This document shows positions 1 to 8,112 of a stretch of 35,785 nt of DNA, in pieces (the first letter of the stretch is position 1; each line of letters opens with the position of its first letter). A program made the translations under genes and the position numbers. The stretch covers positions 1 to 35,785 of the forward strand of contig JAEULI010000080.1 of the NCBI GenBank assembly GCA_016793845.1, written 5' to 3'. Below the pieces are notes generated by a model, which was given only the letters and a program-made list of their open reading frames with translations, was not told the DNA's origin and ran no database searches. Source of the stretch: Sphingosinicella sp. Lineage in GTDB: Bacteria; Pseudomonadota; Alphaproteobacteria; Sphingomonadales; Sphingomonadaceae.

Positions 1-1
1 C

Positions 2-349
2 CGTGCGGCGGAGGCGGGCTTCACCGTCGGTGCGCCGACGGCGGCCGATCTCGCCCGGCTCGACGAGACCGAACTCGATCTGGTGCGGTTCGCCGCGCAG
101 TGGCCGCGCATCGTCGAGGCTGCCGCGAACGCGCATGAACCGCACCGCATCGCCTTTTACCTCGGCGATCTCGCCGCCGCGTTCCACGCCAACTGGAACC
201 GGGGCAACGACGATCCTTCGAAGCGTTATCTGATCGCGGACGATCCCGGTATCACCAACGCGAGGCTGGCGCTGGCGCGTGGGCTGGGGCAGGTTATCGC
301 GAACGGCCTCCATGTTATGGGCGTGACCCCGGTCGAGGAGATGCACTGA
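2..349 (+). CDS. argS: Arginyl-tRNA synthetase, C-terminal part (5' end outside window)
   Basis: This is the C-terminal end of arginyl-tRNA synthetase, the cytoplasmic class I enzyme that charges tRNA-Arg. The frame is open from base 2, so the gene begins upstream of the window. About 115 residues are visible. They match the all-helical DALR anticodon-binding domain: a helix around [12 protein letters not shown], then [20 protein letters not shown], and the family's usual ending [20 protein letters not shown] close to the stop. The catalytic HIGH-type domain is not in view. The SPOR-domain gene starts 1 base after the stop, so the two are probably cotranscribed, an arrangement common in sphingomonads. 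Confidence 0.93.
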   Translation, partial: RAAEAGFTVGAPTAADLARLDETELDLVRFAAQWPRIVEAAANAHEPHRIAFYLGDLAAAFHANWNRGNDDPSKRYLIADDPGITNARLALARGLGQVIANGLHVMGVTPVEEMH

Positions 350-350
350 G

Positions 351-1241
351 ATGGCGCGCGGTTACCGGGACGACGAGGAAGACGAAGCGCTGCCGTGGCT
401 CGAACCCGCGGAACCCGAGGATGAAGAGGAGAGCGGCGGGTTTCCCTACCGTGGCCTGATCATCGTGGGCGCCGCCGTCGTGGCGCTCGTTGCCGTGCTC
501 TGGTTCGTTGCTGACTGGATCGGCGGCGGACGCACGGCCGACAACGTTGCCGCCGTGGATGAAGTCCCGCTCATTCAGGCGCCGGAGGGGGCTTACAAGG
601 TCCGCCCCGACAATCCCGGAGGGCTCGATGTCGATGCCGACAGCCTGACGCACTCGGTTGCCGAGGGGCAGGATCCGGACAGCGAGATTGCGATCGACGT
701 GATCCCCGAGGAGCCCGTGCCGGTGATCCCGGCAGCGCCGATCGCGAGCACGCCGGTGCCTGAACCCGGCACGGCGGCGCGCGTGACGGTGCCGCCGCCC
801 GCGCAGAAGGTGCTTCCTGCCGAGAAGGTGCAGCCGAAGGTGGCCGAGAAGGCCCTGCCGAAGCCGGTGGAAAAGCCGGTCGCCAAGGCCCCGGTCAAGG
901 AAACGCCGAAGCCGGTGCAGACGGTAGAGACGCCGAAGCCCGCGCCGAAACCGGAGCCTGCGAAAATTGTGTCCCCGAAACCCGAGCCTGCGAAGGCGGC
1001 AGGCAGCGTCACGGTCCAGCTCGGCGCGTTCAACAGCACGGCGAGCGCGGATCAGGTGTGGTCGAAGCTTTCGGGGCGCGTCGGTGCGCTCGGCAGCCTT
1101 CGCAAGTCGGTGCAGCCTGTCGAAAGCGGCGGCAAGACGCTTTACCGCCTGCGCGCTGGCGGCATCGCCTCCGAAGCGCAGGCGGGCAGCGTTTGCGCGG
1201 CCGTGCAGGCGGCGGGCGAACAGTGCGTGATCGTGCGCTGA
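351..1241 (+). CDS. SPOR domain-containing inner-membrane protein
   Basis: A 296-residue envelope protein. The N-terminus (about residues 1–34) is very acidic and presumably cytoplasmic. One membrane helix follows (about 36–58, GLIIVGAAVVALVAVLWFV). Next is a long periplasmic linker rich in Pro, Lys, Glu and Ala with repeated KP/EKP/PKPEPA units (about 140–220). The C-terminal 75 residues form a SPOR domain (SVTVQLGAFNS at its start, YRLRAGGIASEAQA, ending in the C..V.. strand). SPOR domains bind peptidoglycan stripped of stem peptides at division sites, so a role in septal wall remodelling or anchoring is inferred. It lies between argS and nagZ; nagZ starts 7 bases later. The substrate or partner cannot be deduced. 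Confidence 0.88.
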   Translation: MARGYRDDEEDEALPWLEPAEPEDEEESGGFPYRGLIIVGAAVVALVAVLWFVADWIGGGRTADNVAAVDEVPLIQAPEGAYKVRPDNPGGLDVDADSLTHSVAEGQDPDSEIAIDVIPEEPVPVIPAAPIASTPVPEPGTAARVTVPPPAQKVLPAEKVQPKVAEKALPKPVEKPVAKAPVKETPKPVQTVETPKPAPKPEPAKIVSPKPEPAKAAGSVTVQLGAFNSTASADQVWSKLSGRVGALGSLRKSVQPVESGGKTLYRLRAGGIASEAQAGSVCAAVQAAGEQCVIVR

Positions 1242-1248
1242 TCCGCGC

Positions 1249-2256
1249 GTGACGCCGCTGCTGCTTGGCCTTTCGGGCCATACGATCACAGCCGACGAAC
1301 GCGCGCTGTTCAAGGCGGCGGACCCGGCGGGTTACATCCTGTTTGCACGTAACATCGACACGCCGGAGCAGGTGCGCGCGCTGACGGCCGACCTCCGCGC
1401 GCTTTCGGGACGCGATGATCTGCCGATTCTGATCGATCAGGAAGGCGGGCGCGTCGCGCGGCTCGGCCCGCCGCACTGGCCGCTGTTTCCGCCGGCACGG
1501 CGCTTTGGCGAAGTGTTCGCCGTGGCACCGGTCACCGCCATCGAAGCGGCGCGACTCAATGCCAAGGCCATTGCCGTGACGCTCGCGGACCTCGGCATCA
1601 GCGTCGATTGCCTGCCGGTGCTCGACGTGCCGGTGCCGGGCGCGCACGACATCATCGGCGACCGCGCTTATGCGCTGGAACCCGGCACGGTCGCTTCGCT
1701 CGGCGACGCGACGCTGCGTGGGCTTCGCGCGGGCGGCGTCGTCGGCGTCGTCAAACACATTCCGGGGCACGGGCGCGCAGCAGCGGACAGCCACCTTGAA
1801 CTGCCCATGGTCATGGCCGACCGCACTGCGCTCGAAGCCGATTTCGCGCCGTTCCGTGCACTCGCCGCCGCGCCGATGGCGATGACCGCGCACGTGCTGT
1901 ATCGGGAGCTCGATCCGGATGCCTGCGCCTCGCAATCGAAAATCGTGGTCGAACAGACGATTCGCGGCACCATAGGCTTCGACGGGCTGCTGATGGCGGA
2001 CGACCTCGGCATGAGCGCGCTTGGCGGTACGCTCCCGCAGCGGCTTGCGGGTGTGCTCGCGGCGGGCTGCGACCTCGCGCTCCACTGCAGCGGCGACTTC
2101 GCGGAGAACGCCCTGCTTTGCGAAACCGCGCCGCCCATGACGGCGGAGGCGCTCGACCGGCTGGCACGCGCGATGGCGTGGGCGCAGGCTGAGGGCGAAA
2201 CCGATGTCGCGACGCTTGTCGCGAGGCGGGACGCGCTGTTAGTCTCCGCCGCATGA
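1249..2256 (+). CDS. nagZ: Beta-N-acetylglucosaminidase (glycoside hydrolase family 3)
   Basis: NagZ removes N-acetylglucosamine from GlcNAc-anhydromuropeptides in the cytoplasm during peptidoglycan recycling. The 335-residue length is normal for the single-domain bacterial enzyme. The family signature is visible: an early DQEGGRVARL strand and loop, KHIPGHG followed by the DSHLELP loop that carries the catalytic Asp/His pair, and the nucleophile region LLMADDLGM. No signal peptide is present. The start is GTG at 1249, chosen because the reading begins with the family's N-terminal strand right after the SPOR gene. The stop overlaps the scpA start as ATGA, which suggests translational coupling. 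The muramic-acid products could affect beta-lactamase induction in bacteria that have AmpR, but none is visible here. Confidence 0.93.
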   Translation: MTPLLLGLSGHTITADERALFKAADPAGYILFARNIDTPEQVRALTADLRALSGRDDLPILIDQEGGRVARLGPPHWPLFPPARRFGEVFAVAPVTAIEAARLNAKAIAVTLADLGISVDCLPVLDVPVPGAHDIIGDRAYALEPGTVASLGDATLRGLRAGGVVGVVKHIPGHGRAAADSHLELPMVMADRTALEADFAPFRALAAAPMAMTAHVLYRELDPDACASQSKIVVEQTIRGTIGFDGLLMADDLGMSALGGTLPQRLAGVLAAGCDLALHCSGDFAENALLCETAPPMTAEALDRLARAMAWAQAEGETDVATLVARRDALLVSAA

Positions 2257-3014
2257 CCGAGATCGTTTCGATCGACTTCAATGGCAACGAAAGCGAGCGC
2301 CTGAACCTCGATATCGAGGGCTGGGAAGGGCCGCTCGACGTGCTGCTGCACCTCGCGCGCGCGCAGAAGGTCGATCTGGCACGAATCTCGATCCTCGAAC
2401 TTGTCGAGCAGTATCTCGTCTTCATCGCCGACGCGAAGAAGCTGCGGCTGGAGCTTGCCGCTGACTATCTCGTGATGGCGGCATGGCTCGCCTATCTCAA
2501 GTCGTGCCTCCTGCTGCCGAAGGAAGAGCAGGAAGAACCGAGCGCCGAGGAACTGGCGCTGCGCCTGCAACTCCGCCTGCAACGCCTCGATGCGATGCGT
2601 GAGGCGGGCGCGCGGCTGATGGCCCGCGACCAGATCGGGCGCGACGTCCTCATGCGCGGTGCGCCCGAGGGCGTGCGCGTGGTGAAGAACGCCTCGTGGG
2701 ATTGCGAACTTTACGACCTCTTGAAGGCCTACGGCGCGATCAAGGGCCGGCAGGTGCCGCGCGAGTATGCCGTGCGCCGCCGCCCCGTGTTTTCGCTCGA
2801 AGAGGCGCTGGACCGGCTCGAATCGATGCTCGGCACCGCGCTCGACTGGACCGTGCTGTCGAGCTTCCTGCCGGACGGCATCACTGACGACGACTTCCGC
2901 CGGTCGAGTGTCGCGAGCAGCTTCGTCGCCGCGCTCGAACTCACGCGGCTCGGCAAGACCGAGCTGTCGCAGGCGGACAGCTTCGCCCCCCTCTTTCTCA
3001 GAAAGCGCCAATGA
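2253..3014 (+). CDS. scpA: Segregation and condensation protein A (kleisin)
   Basis: ScpA is the kleisin subunit that bridges SMC heads and binds ScpB in the bacterial condensin complex, acting on the nucleoid. The 253-residue product has the family N-terminus: a beta strand, then the WEGPLDVLLHLARAQKVDL motif that begins the kleisin fold, the helix ISILELVEQYL, and AADYLVMAAWLAYLKSCLLLP. An acidic spacer (EEQEEPSAEE) and a winged-helix C-terminus near residues 190–245 follow. It overlaps nagZ upstream by 4 bases and scpB downstream by 4 bases (ATGA in both cases). The coupling to scpB fits production of the two subunits in fixed ratio. Confidence 0.93.
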   Translation: MTEIVSIDFNGNESERLNLDIEGWEGPLDVLLHLARAQKVDLARISILELVEQYLVFIADAKKLRLELAADYLVMAAWLAYLKSCLLLPKEEQEEPSAEELALRLQLRLQRLDAMREAGARLMARDQIGRDVLMRGAPEGVRVVKNASWDCELYDLLKAYGAIKGRQVPREYAVRRRPVFSLEEALDRLESMLGTALDWTVLSSFLPDGITDDDFRRSSVASSFVAALELTRLGKTELSQADSFAPLFLRKRQ

Positions 3015-3649
3015 GCGACGCGATTGACGACGATCTCCGGTTCCAGCGCATCATCGAGGCGACGCTGTTCGCTGCCGACAAGCCGCTGACGCGCGAGCAG
3101 ATCGCCGAATTCCTGCCCGAAGGCACGCCCGTGCAGCCGCTGCTCGATGCGCTTGCCGAAAGCTATGCGCCGCGCGGCATCAACCTCGTGCAGCGCGGCG
3201 GCAAGTGGCACTTCCAGACGGCGGCGGACCTCGGCGATATCCTGCGGCGCGACGAGGACCAGACGCGCAAGCTTTCGCGCGCGGCGCTCGAAACGCTGGC
3301 GATCATCGCTTACCACGAGCCGGTGACGCGCGCGCAGATCGAGGAAATCCGCGGGGTTTCCATTTCCAAAGGCACGATCGATGTGCTGATGGAAGCGGGC
3401 TGGGTGCGTCCGGCGGGCCGCCGCGAGGTGCCGGGGCGTCCGCTGCTCTATGCGACGACGCAGGGCTTCCTCGTCCACTTTGGCCTCGCCACGCGCCGCG
3501 ATCTGCCGGGCCTCGCCGAGTTGAAGGCGGCAGGGCTGCTCGAGCCGATCGACGCCGCGATGAACCAGCTCCAGTTCGAAAAGCCGCCCGAAACCCCGGA
3601 GGTCGACGAGACGGACACCGAGGAAGAAATGGACGACGAGGCGCTCTAG
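3011..3649 (+). CDS. scpB: Segregation and condensation protein B
   Basis: ScpB is the dimeric winged-helix partner of ScpA in the SMC–ScpAB condensin. The 212-residue product starts with [24 protein letters not shown], the typical first winged helix. It continues with the strongly conserved [27 protein letters not shown] and ends the fold with [19 protein letters not shown] highly acidic tail (last 15–20 residues) follows, a common, probably disordered extension. The ATG overlaps the scpA stop. An 82-base gap separates it from tatA, so tatABC may have its own promoter, though I see no convincing one. Confidence 0.93.
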   Translation: MSDAIDDDLRFQRIIEATLFAADKPLTREQIAEFLPEGTPVQPLLDALAESYAPRGINLVQRGGKWHFQTAADLGDILRRDEDQTRKLSRAALETLAIIAYHEPVTRAQIEEIRGVSISKGTIDVLMEAGWVRPAGRREVPGRPLLYATTQGFLVHFGLATRRDLPGLAELKAAGLLEPIDAAMNQLQFEKPPETPEVDETDTEEEMDDEAL

Positions 3650-3731
3650 GATTCGCATTTTTGCGTGCGGGGGACTAGACAGGGGCCGCATCGCTGCCGA
3701 TATCGCGGGCGGCGGAAACGGAGTACGAACC

Positions 3732-3959
3732 ATGGGTGGTTTCAGCATCTGGCATTGGCTGATCGTCGGCATCGTCGTCATCCTGCTGTTCGGCAAGGGC
3801 CGAATCTCGGACGTGATGGGAGACCTCGCCAAGGGCATCAAGAGCTTCAAGAAGGGGCTCGCCGAGGACGAAACGCCCGCCCAGCCGCGCCAGATCGGCC
3901 AGGCTTCGCCCGATCAGACGATCCGCAGCGAAACGCCCCAGGAAACGCCGCGCAGTTGA
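3732..3959 (+). CDS. tatA: Twin-arginine translocase subunit TatA
   Basis: TatA polymerises to form the protein-conducting pathway of the Tat system, which exports folded proteins across the inner membrane. The 75-residue product has the usual layout: a short periplasmic N-terminus, one membrane helix (about residues 6–21, [15 protein letters not shown]), the FGKGRI hinge, an amphipathic helix ([17 protein letters not shown]), and an acidic/polar tail rich in Gln, Thr and Pro. The FG hinge and the FKKGL motif separate TatA from TatB. A GGAG ribosome-binding site lies about 9 bases before the ATG. TatB starts 23 bases after the stop and tatC overlaps tatB, giving a standard tatABC operon. Confidence 0.95.
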   Translation: MGGFSIWHWLIVGIVVILLFGKGRISDVMGDLAKGIKSFKKGLAEDETPAQPRQIGQASPDQTIRSETPQETPRS

Positions 3960-3982
3960 TAGTCCTCCAGCCGGACGGTTAG

Positions 3983-4312
3983 ATGTTCGACGTCGGCGCG
4001 CCCGAACTCCTCGTCATCGCCATTGTCGCGCTTCTCGTCGTGGGGCCGAAGGATTTGCCGCGTCTGCTGCGCACCGTCGGCAACTGGGTCGGCAAGGCGC
4101 GCGCAACCGCGCGGCACTTCCGCACCGGTGTGGACGCCATGATCCGCGAGGCGGAGATGGAGGAGATGCAGAAGCAGTGGGAAGCGCAGAATGCCGCGAT
4201 CATGAAGGCGCATCCTGCGGCTCCCGAACCGCCGACACCGGCAGCGGATGGCCCCGTCGAAGACGTGCCGCCCGCTGAAACGACGCCCGACACCGGCAAG
4301 CCGCAGGCATGA
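3983..4312 (+). CDS. tatB: Twin-arginine translocase subunit TatB
   Basis: TatB pairs with TatC to form the receptor that binds twin-arginine signal peptides. The 109-residue protein begins [22 protein letters not shown], the typical TatB membrane helix with Glu near residue 8 and the [12 protein letters not shown] hinge. A long amphipathic helix follows, then a charged coil (about residues 45–70, rich in Glu, Met and Gln), and the C-terminus is a Pro/Ala/Glu-rich tail. GP at the hinge and the longer helix distinguish it from TatA. The stop overlaps the tatC start (ATGA at 4309). Confidence 0.94.
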   Translation: MFDVGAPELLVIAIVALLVVGPKDLPRLLRTVGNWVGKARATARHFRTGVDAMIREAEMEEMQKQWEAQNAAIMKAHPAAPEPPTPAADGPVEDVPPAETTPDTGKPQA

Positions 4313-5082
4313 AAGACATCGACGACAGCAAGGCTCCGCTGCTCGATCACCTGATCGAGCTGCGCCAGCGCCTGCTCTACTGTGTCATCGCGCTCATGCT
4401 CGCGTTCGGTGTCTGCTTCACGTTCGCGGATGATATTTTCGCCTTCCTCGTGCAGCCGCTGGTGAAGGCGAAGGCCTCCCAGCTCATCTACACGAAGCTC
4501 TACGAAGCGTTTTTCGTGGAGATCAAGGTGGCGCTGTTCGCGGCCTTCCTGATCGCGTTTCCGATTATCGCGAACCAGATCTGGCTGTTCATCGCGCCGG
4601 GGCTCTACCGGTCGGAGAAGCGGGCGTTTTTGCCCTTCCTGATCGCCACGCCGATCCTCTTCACGATGGGCGCTGCGCTTGCCTATTACGTGGTGATGCC
4701 CACGGTCTTCACCTTCCTGCTGGGCTTCCAGACGACGGATGCCGGGATTCCGCAGCAGGCACTGCCCGCGATGGACGATTATCTGTCGTTCGTGATGGGG
4801 CTGATCTTCGCGTTTGGCTTCTGCTTCCTGCTGCCGGTGCTGCTCATGCTGCTGGCGCGTGCAGGGATCGTGAATGTCGCGCAGCTGCGCGCGTTCCGCC
4901 GATATGCGATCGTCGGGGCCTTCGTGGTCGCCGCGGTGCTGACACCGCCAGACGTCATCTCCCAGCTTCTGCTCGCGATCCCGCTGATGATTCTTTACGA
5001 GGCGGGCATTATCGGCATCGTTCTCACCGATCGCCGCGCCGCGCGACTTGCGTCGTCCGAAGTCGGGGACGCCGCGGAGTAG
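4309..5082 (+). CDS. tatC: Sec-independent translocase protein TatC
   Basis: TatC is the six-helix inner-membrane protein that recognises the twin-arginine motif. The 257-residue product shows the family markers: N-terminal [13 protein letters not shown], the first helix, the [38 protein letters not shown] region with the conserved Glu after the PGLY loop, and helices around residues 110–130, 160–185, 195–213 and 217–235. A polar tail ends the protein. It is the last gene of the plus-strand run; the next gene (entericidin-like) is convergent only 25 bases away, and no clear terminator hairpin is seen between them. Confidence 0.95.
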   Translation: MKDIDDSKAPLLDHLIELRQRLLYCVIALMLAFGVCFTFADDIFAFLVQPLVKAKASQLIYTKLYEAFFVEIKVALFAAFLIAFPIIANQIWLFIAPGLYRSEKRAFLPFLIATPILFTMGAALAYYVVMPTVFTFLLGFQTTDAGIPQQALPAMDDYLSFVMGLIFAFGFCFLLPVLLMLLARAGIVNVAQLRAFRRYAIVGAFVVAAVLTPPDVISQLLLAIPLMILYEAGIIGIVLTDRRAARLASSEVGDAAE

Positions 5083-5107
5083 CCGCGCCCCCGTCTCCAT
5101 TCCAACC

Positions 5108-5239
5108 TTAGTTGGCTGCGTCCTCGACCGTTTCACCGGCCGATTTCACGTCCTTGCCGACACCTTCGACCGTATTGCAGGCCGTGATGGCGAGCAGGGC
5201 CATGATGACGGCGAGTTTCGTACCCGTTTTCGTGCGCAT
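5108..5239 (-). CDS. Entericidin A/B-like small lipoprotein
   Basis: A 43-residue lipoprotein precursor. A short basic N-terminus (RTKTGTK) leads into a hydrophobic stretch and the lipobox LAITAC with cysteine 23. The mature 21 residues read NTVEGVGKDVKSAGETVEDAAN, an amphipathic, Ala/Gly/Val-rich peptide matching the entericidin family. Enterobacterial EcnA/EcnB are an antidote/toxin lipoprotein pair induced in stationary phase; only one member is here. In alphaproteobacteria these genes are often general-stress targets, which would suit the neighbouring PhyR/EcfG block, but I found no full EcfG promoter upstream. The start at 5239 is preferred over an ATG 6 bases upstream because the GGAG sits 7 bases from it. 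Confidence 0.75.
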   Translation of the reverse strand: MRTKTGTKLAVIMALLAITACNTVEGVGKDVKSAGETVEDAAN

Positions 5240-5320
5240 GTTCATTCTCCAGATAAACTGCCCATGAAAAACGGTTGTGGCCTCAATAGGTTTCATCGGA
5301 CCGTTCCGGGGGCAGCGCAG

Positions 5321-5369
5321 AAAAGAAAAGAGCCCGATGCCGGCGGGGGGAGCAGGCGACCGGGCTCTT
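5321..5369 (-). terminator. Intrinsic terminator of the PhyP-like gene
   Basis: A perfect 9-base inverted repeat (arms 5328–5336 and 5361–5369, AAGAGCCCG/CGGGCTCTT) encloses a 24-base G-rich loop. Read on the minus strand the second arm runs directly into TTTTCTTTT, a classic Rho-independent layout. It lies about 90 bases past the stop of the PhyP-like gene and upstream of the entericidin-like gene, so it should separate the two minus-strand transcripts. The long loop is the only untypical point. Confidence 0.75.
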
Positions 5370-5457
5370 GTGGGACAGCGAGAGCGGGGGGCAAAGTTCG
5401 CTGTCCGTGCCGCATTAACGGCGAATCGCCGGCATGGTTCCATCGCCCGAAAGAAAT

Positions 5458-7119
5458 TTATCCCGCCCGCAGCTTCAGGGGGAATTCCACAGTATAGCAG
5501 GGTACGCCGGCATCGAAGTTGAGGCGCCCACGGAGCTGGCGGACCATGCCGTTCACGATGCGGGCTGCCGCCCGCGTCTCCGTCGGCGCCAGCGGATCGT
5601 CCTCTCCGAAGGCATCCGAGCATATGCGCAGTTCGCCGCCGCTTTCGGTGCGGCGGACATGAATATCGATGACCAGCTTTTCCCGGCCTTCCGCCGCCGC
5701 AAGGCGGGCCGCGAACGCGATCACCTCGGTGATGAGGAAGGCGAGCGGCACGGCGGCATCCTGGCTGATGTGCAGGCGTTCGAGATGCGTGTTGATGCGC
5801 GGCTCGACGAGCTTCGCGGTTGGAATGATCTGCTGGAGGCTGGCACACAGATCGTGGGTGAGCGCCGTGAAATCGACGCCCTGCGCTTCACTTTCCTCAT
5901 AGAGCCAGCGGTGCACGATCGATAGCGCACCGACGCGCATCTGGATGCTGGCATAAGCCCGCGCGACATCGGTGCCGTCTGCCTCGCGCGCCTGGATGCT
6001 GATCAGGCTGGCTATGATCTGCAGGTTGTTCTTCACGCGGTGATGGACTTCGCGCGTCAGACGGCGCTGTTCTGTAAGCGCGGCATCCACCTCATGCCGC
6101 GCCTCCGCCATGTCCTGAGCCATCGTGTCGAAGGTTTCGGCGAAGGCCTGCATCTCGTCGGTTTGCCCGGCGCGCCCGGAAAGGCGCACAAGATTATCTC
6201 CCGCACCATATGCGCGTACGCCGCTTGCCATGTTTTGCAGCGGGCGCACGACGAAGCGCCGCACGACCATCCAGCCGATGAGCAGCGCGGCGATCCACAT
6301 CAGCGAAGGGGCCGCGATCGCCAGCACGTCTGCAACCGCAAGACGGGTCGCGGGAACGACCGTGGTGAGCGCGAACGGCGCGATCGAAAGCGGTCCCGCC
6401 GCGACCACCTGATCGCGCCCACCGGACTCCGCGAGGCGCCGCACGGTGAGGAGTCCGCCGGGCGCCGCGGTGTCATCCGGCGGATTGCCGAGGATGGGCT
6501 TGTCGCCCAGCCATACGGTGGCCGCGCCTTCCATCGCCGCGATCTCGCGCAGGCGCGCTTTCAGGCGCGAAACCGATGCCGTTGCAACGACAAGCCCGGG
6601 CTTTCCCGTTTCCGGTTCTTCGCGCACCGCGAAGAACACGTGGTCGCCCCCCGGCCAGATCAGGTATTCGCGCTCGCTTTCCGCCGCCAGGCGGGTGAGC
6701 TCGGCAGCGGATGGTTTGATGCCGCCGCGGCTTTCGCAGATCGGTCGGCCAAGACCGTCGGCCCAGACGATCGCATCGAAGGTTTCCGCATCGTCGAGCG
6801 CGTTTGCCGCCTCTGCGTTGCACGTTCGACCCTCGTGAAGGCCGCTCTCGTTGCGAAGCAGTGCACGCAGGACGAGGAAATCGACGCTGAGCAGATCGTC
6901 GACGACGCGGGCAGTGGCGCGGAACTGGTTTTCGGCGCGCACCAGCTCGGCTTCACGCGCGCTGCGAATGCCGTCGGCAGCCAGCACGGCGGCGAGAATG
7001 CCGATCGGCAGCAGAGCCAGTGTGAGCGCGACGGCAAGCTGAAACGACAGCGAGCGCCGTGCGCCTGAACTCTGGCCTGAATCTTGGCGCGAACCCTGGA
7101 TTTCTGGTTTTTCAGCCAT
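5458..7119 (-). CDS. phyP: PhyP-like HisKA_2/HWE sensor histidine kinase with degenerate ATP site
   Basis: A 553-residue membrane sensor. Helix 1 is about residues 27–48, a periplasmic sensor region about 50–262, helix 2 about 265–286, and a HAMP-like linker about 287–340 (VVRPLQNMASGVRAYG). The HisKA_2 dimerisation domain contains EVHHRVKNN with phospho-acceptor His360. The ATPase domain looks damaged: the N-box reads LITEVIAFAARLA, with Phe where the Mg-binding Asn is expected, and the DxGxG box reads SDAFG. It is divergent from phyR, the position of PhyP in Sphingomonas sp. Fr1, where PhyP is a negative regulator proposed to act as a PhyR phosphatase. The sequence here suits phosphatase rather than kinase function. 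ATG at 7119 has GAGGA just upstream. The name is by context and domain type; a PhyK-like activator is the alternative. Confidence 0.8.
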   Translation of the reverse strand: MAEKPEIQGSRQDSGQSSGARRSLSFQLAVALTLALLPIGILAAVLAADGIRSAREAELVRAENQFRATARVVDDLLSVDFLVLRALLRNESGLHEGRTCNAEAANALDDAETFDAIVWADGLGRPICESRGGIKPSAAELTRLAAESEREYLIWPGGDHVFFAVREEPETGKPGLVVATASVSRLKARLREIAAMEGAATVWLGDKPILGNPPDDTAAPGGLLTVRRLAESGGRDQVVAAGPLSIAPFALTTVVPATRLAVADVLAIAAPSLMWIAALLIGWMVVRRFVVRPLQNMASGVRAYGAGDNLVRLSGRAGQTDEMQAFAETFDTMAQDMAEARHEVDAALTEQRRLTREVHHRVKNNLQIIASLISIQAREADGTDVARAYASIQMRVGALSIVHRWLYEESEAQGVDFTALTHDLCASLQQIIPTAKLVEPRINTHLERLHISQDAAVPLAFLITEVIAFAARLAAAEGREKLVIDIHVRRTESGGELRICSDAFGEDDPLAPTETRAAARIVNGMVRQLRGRLNFDAGVPCYTVEFPLKLRAG

Positions 7120-7148
7120 CGTCCTCAACGAACTTAGATATGGGGCGA

Positions 7149-7173
7149 AACAAAAGAAAGCCTCGACCGTTCC
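7149..7173 (-). promoter_or_regulatory. Candidate EcfG (general stress sigma) promoter of the PhyP-like gene
   Basis: On the minus strand GGAAC (7173–7169) is followed after exactly 16 bases by TGTT (7152–7149). The alphaproteobacterial EcfG consensus is GGAAC, 16–17 bases, CGTT; only the first base of the -10 box differs. The -10 box lies about 30 bases before the ATG of the PhyP-like gene, a suitable distance. If real, the sigma factor would switch on its own negative regulator, a feedback loop. Confidence 0.55.
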
Positions 7174-7248
7174 AATGCTTGTCGCCACTTTCGTGTGGGG
7201 CGGCCACCATTCGGGGGTGGTCCGGGTTTCGAGGAGGCAGACGAACAC

Positions 7249-8043
7249 ATGACATTGGCAGCGAAGCTCGCGCCGCATCTCCCGTTGCTCCGCCGTTATG
7301 CGCGGGCGCTGACGGGAACGCAGCGCGATGGGGACACCTATGTGCGCGCGGCGCTGGAAGCGATCGTGAGCGCACCGGAGGATTTCCCGCGCGATGTGGA
7401 CGAAAGGCTGGCGCTCTATCGCGTCTTCCACGCCATCTGGGCCTCTTCGAACATCGACGTTGATTCCGAAGAGCCGGCTGCGTCCGATTTCGAACGCGCC
7501 GCCCACGAACGTCTCGCCGCGATCACGCCGCTGTCGCGGCAGGCGCTGTTGCTGACCGCGATGGAGGGCTTTTCGCACGAAGATGTCGGCTATCTCATCG
7601 ATCTGGACCCGGACAGTGTCTCGGGTCTCGTGAAGGAAGCGATGGACGAGATCAGCCGGCAGACGCGCACGCGCGTGCTGATCATCGAGGACGAGCCGAT
7701 CATCGGCATGGACCTCGACAGCATCGTGCGCGATCTCGGCCACGACGTGACCGGCATCGCGGTAACGCGCGACGAGGCGGTGGCGCTCGCGATCGATACC
7801 GAGCCCGGGCTTGTGCTCGCGGACATCCAGCTCGCCGACGACAGCTCGGGGATCGACGCAGTGAAAGACATTCTCGGCCGCTTCTCCGTGCCGGTGATCT
7901 TCATCACGGCGTTTCCGGAACGCCTGCTCACCGGTGAGCGTCCGGAGCCGACCTTCCTCATCACAAAGCCGTTCCAGCGTTCGACCGTTTCGGCGGCGAT
8001 CGCGCAGGCGCTTTTCTTCAACAGCACCGCGGCGATGCGATGA
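7249..8043 (+). CDS. phyR: PhyR, sigma-factor-mimic response regulator of the general stress response
   Basis: A 264-residue anti-anti-sigma regulator. Residues 1–135 resemble an ECF sigma factor (sigma-2-like PHLPLLRRYARALTGTQRDGDTYV, sigma-4-like LSRQALLLTAMEGFSHEDVGYLI). Residues 141–260 form a receiver domain (VLIIEDEPIIGMDLDSI) with phospho-acceptor Asp192 in LVLADIQL, acidic pocket Glu147/Asp148 and Lys240. On phosphorylation PhyR sequesters the anti-sigma NepR, releasing EcfG. Length and domain order are exactly those of the family. ATG at 7249 is chosen because the sigma-like domain starts there and AGGAGG lies about 12 bases upstream; upstream in-frame codons are Gly/Pro-rich noise. 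It is divergent from the PhyP-like gene and precedes the NepR–EcfG fusion. Confidence 0.95.
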   Translation: MTLAAKLAPHLPLLRRYARALTGTQRDGDTYVRAALEAIVSAPEDFPRDVDERLALYRVFHAIWASSNIDVDSEEPAASDFERAAHERLAAITPLSRQALLLTAMEGFSHEDVGYLIDLDPDSVSGLVKEAMDEISRQTRTRVLIIEDEPIIGMDLDSIVRDLGHDVTGIAVTRDEAVALAIDTEPGLVLADIQLADDSSGIDAVKDILGRFSVPVIFITAFPERLLTGERPEPTFLITKPFQRSTVSAAIAQALFFNSTAAMR

Positions 8044-8112
8044 CGGTCCGCCTTGGCCGCCTTGTGCATGGGCGGGCAGGGGCATAGCCTTCACAATCAG
8101 GAGCCAACGGCC

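Noticed and set aside
780-1000. Repetitive Lys-Pro-rich stretch as a DNA tandem repeat or CRISPR-like array
   Set aside because: The units vary in length and sequence and stay in frame; this is a low-complexity periplasmic linker of the SPOR protein.
5270-5307. GGAAC (minus strand, 5307–5303) followed by CGTT (5273–5270) upstream of the entericidin-like gene, as a second EcfG promoter
   Set aside because: The spacing is 29 bases instead of 16–17, and no GTT-type -10 occurs at the right distance.
7202-7222. Short stem-loop in the leader of phyR (CCACC/GGTGG core with a 7-base loop)
   Set aside because: Only 5–7 pairs including a G·U; such stems are expected by chance in GC-rich DNA and there is no U-run or ribosome-binding-site pairing.
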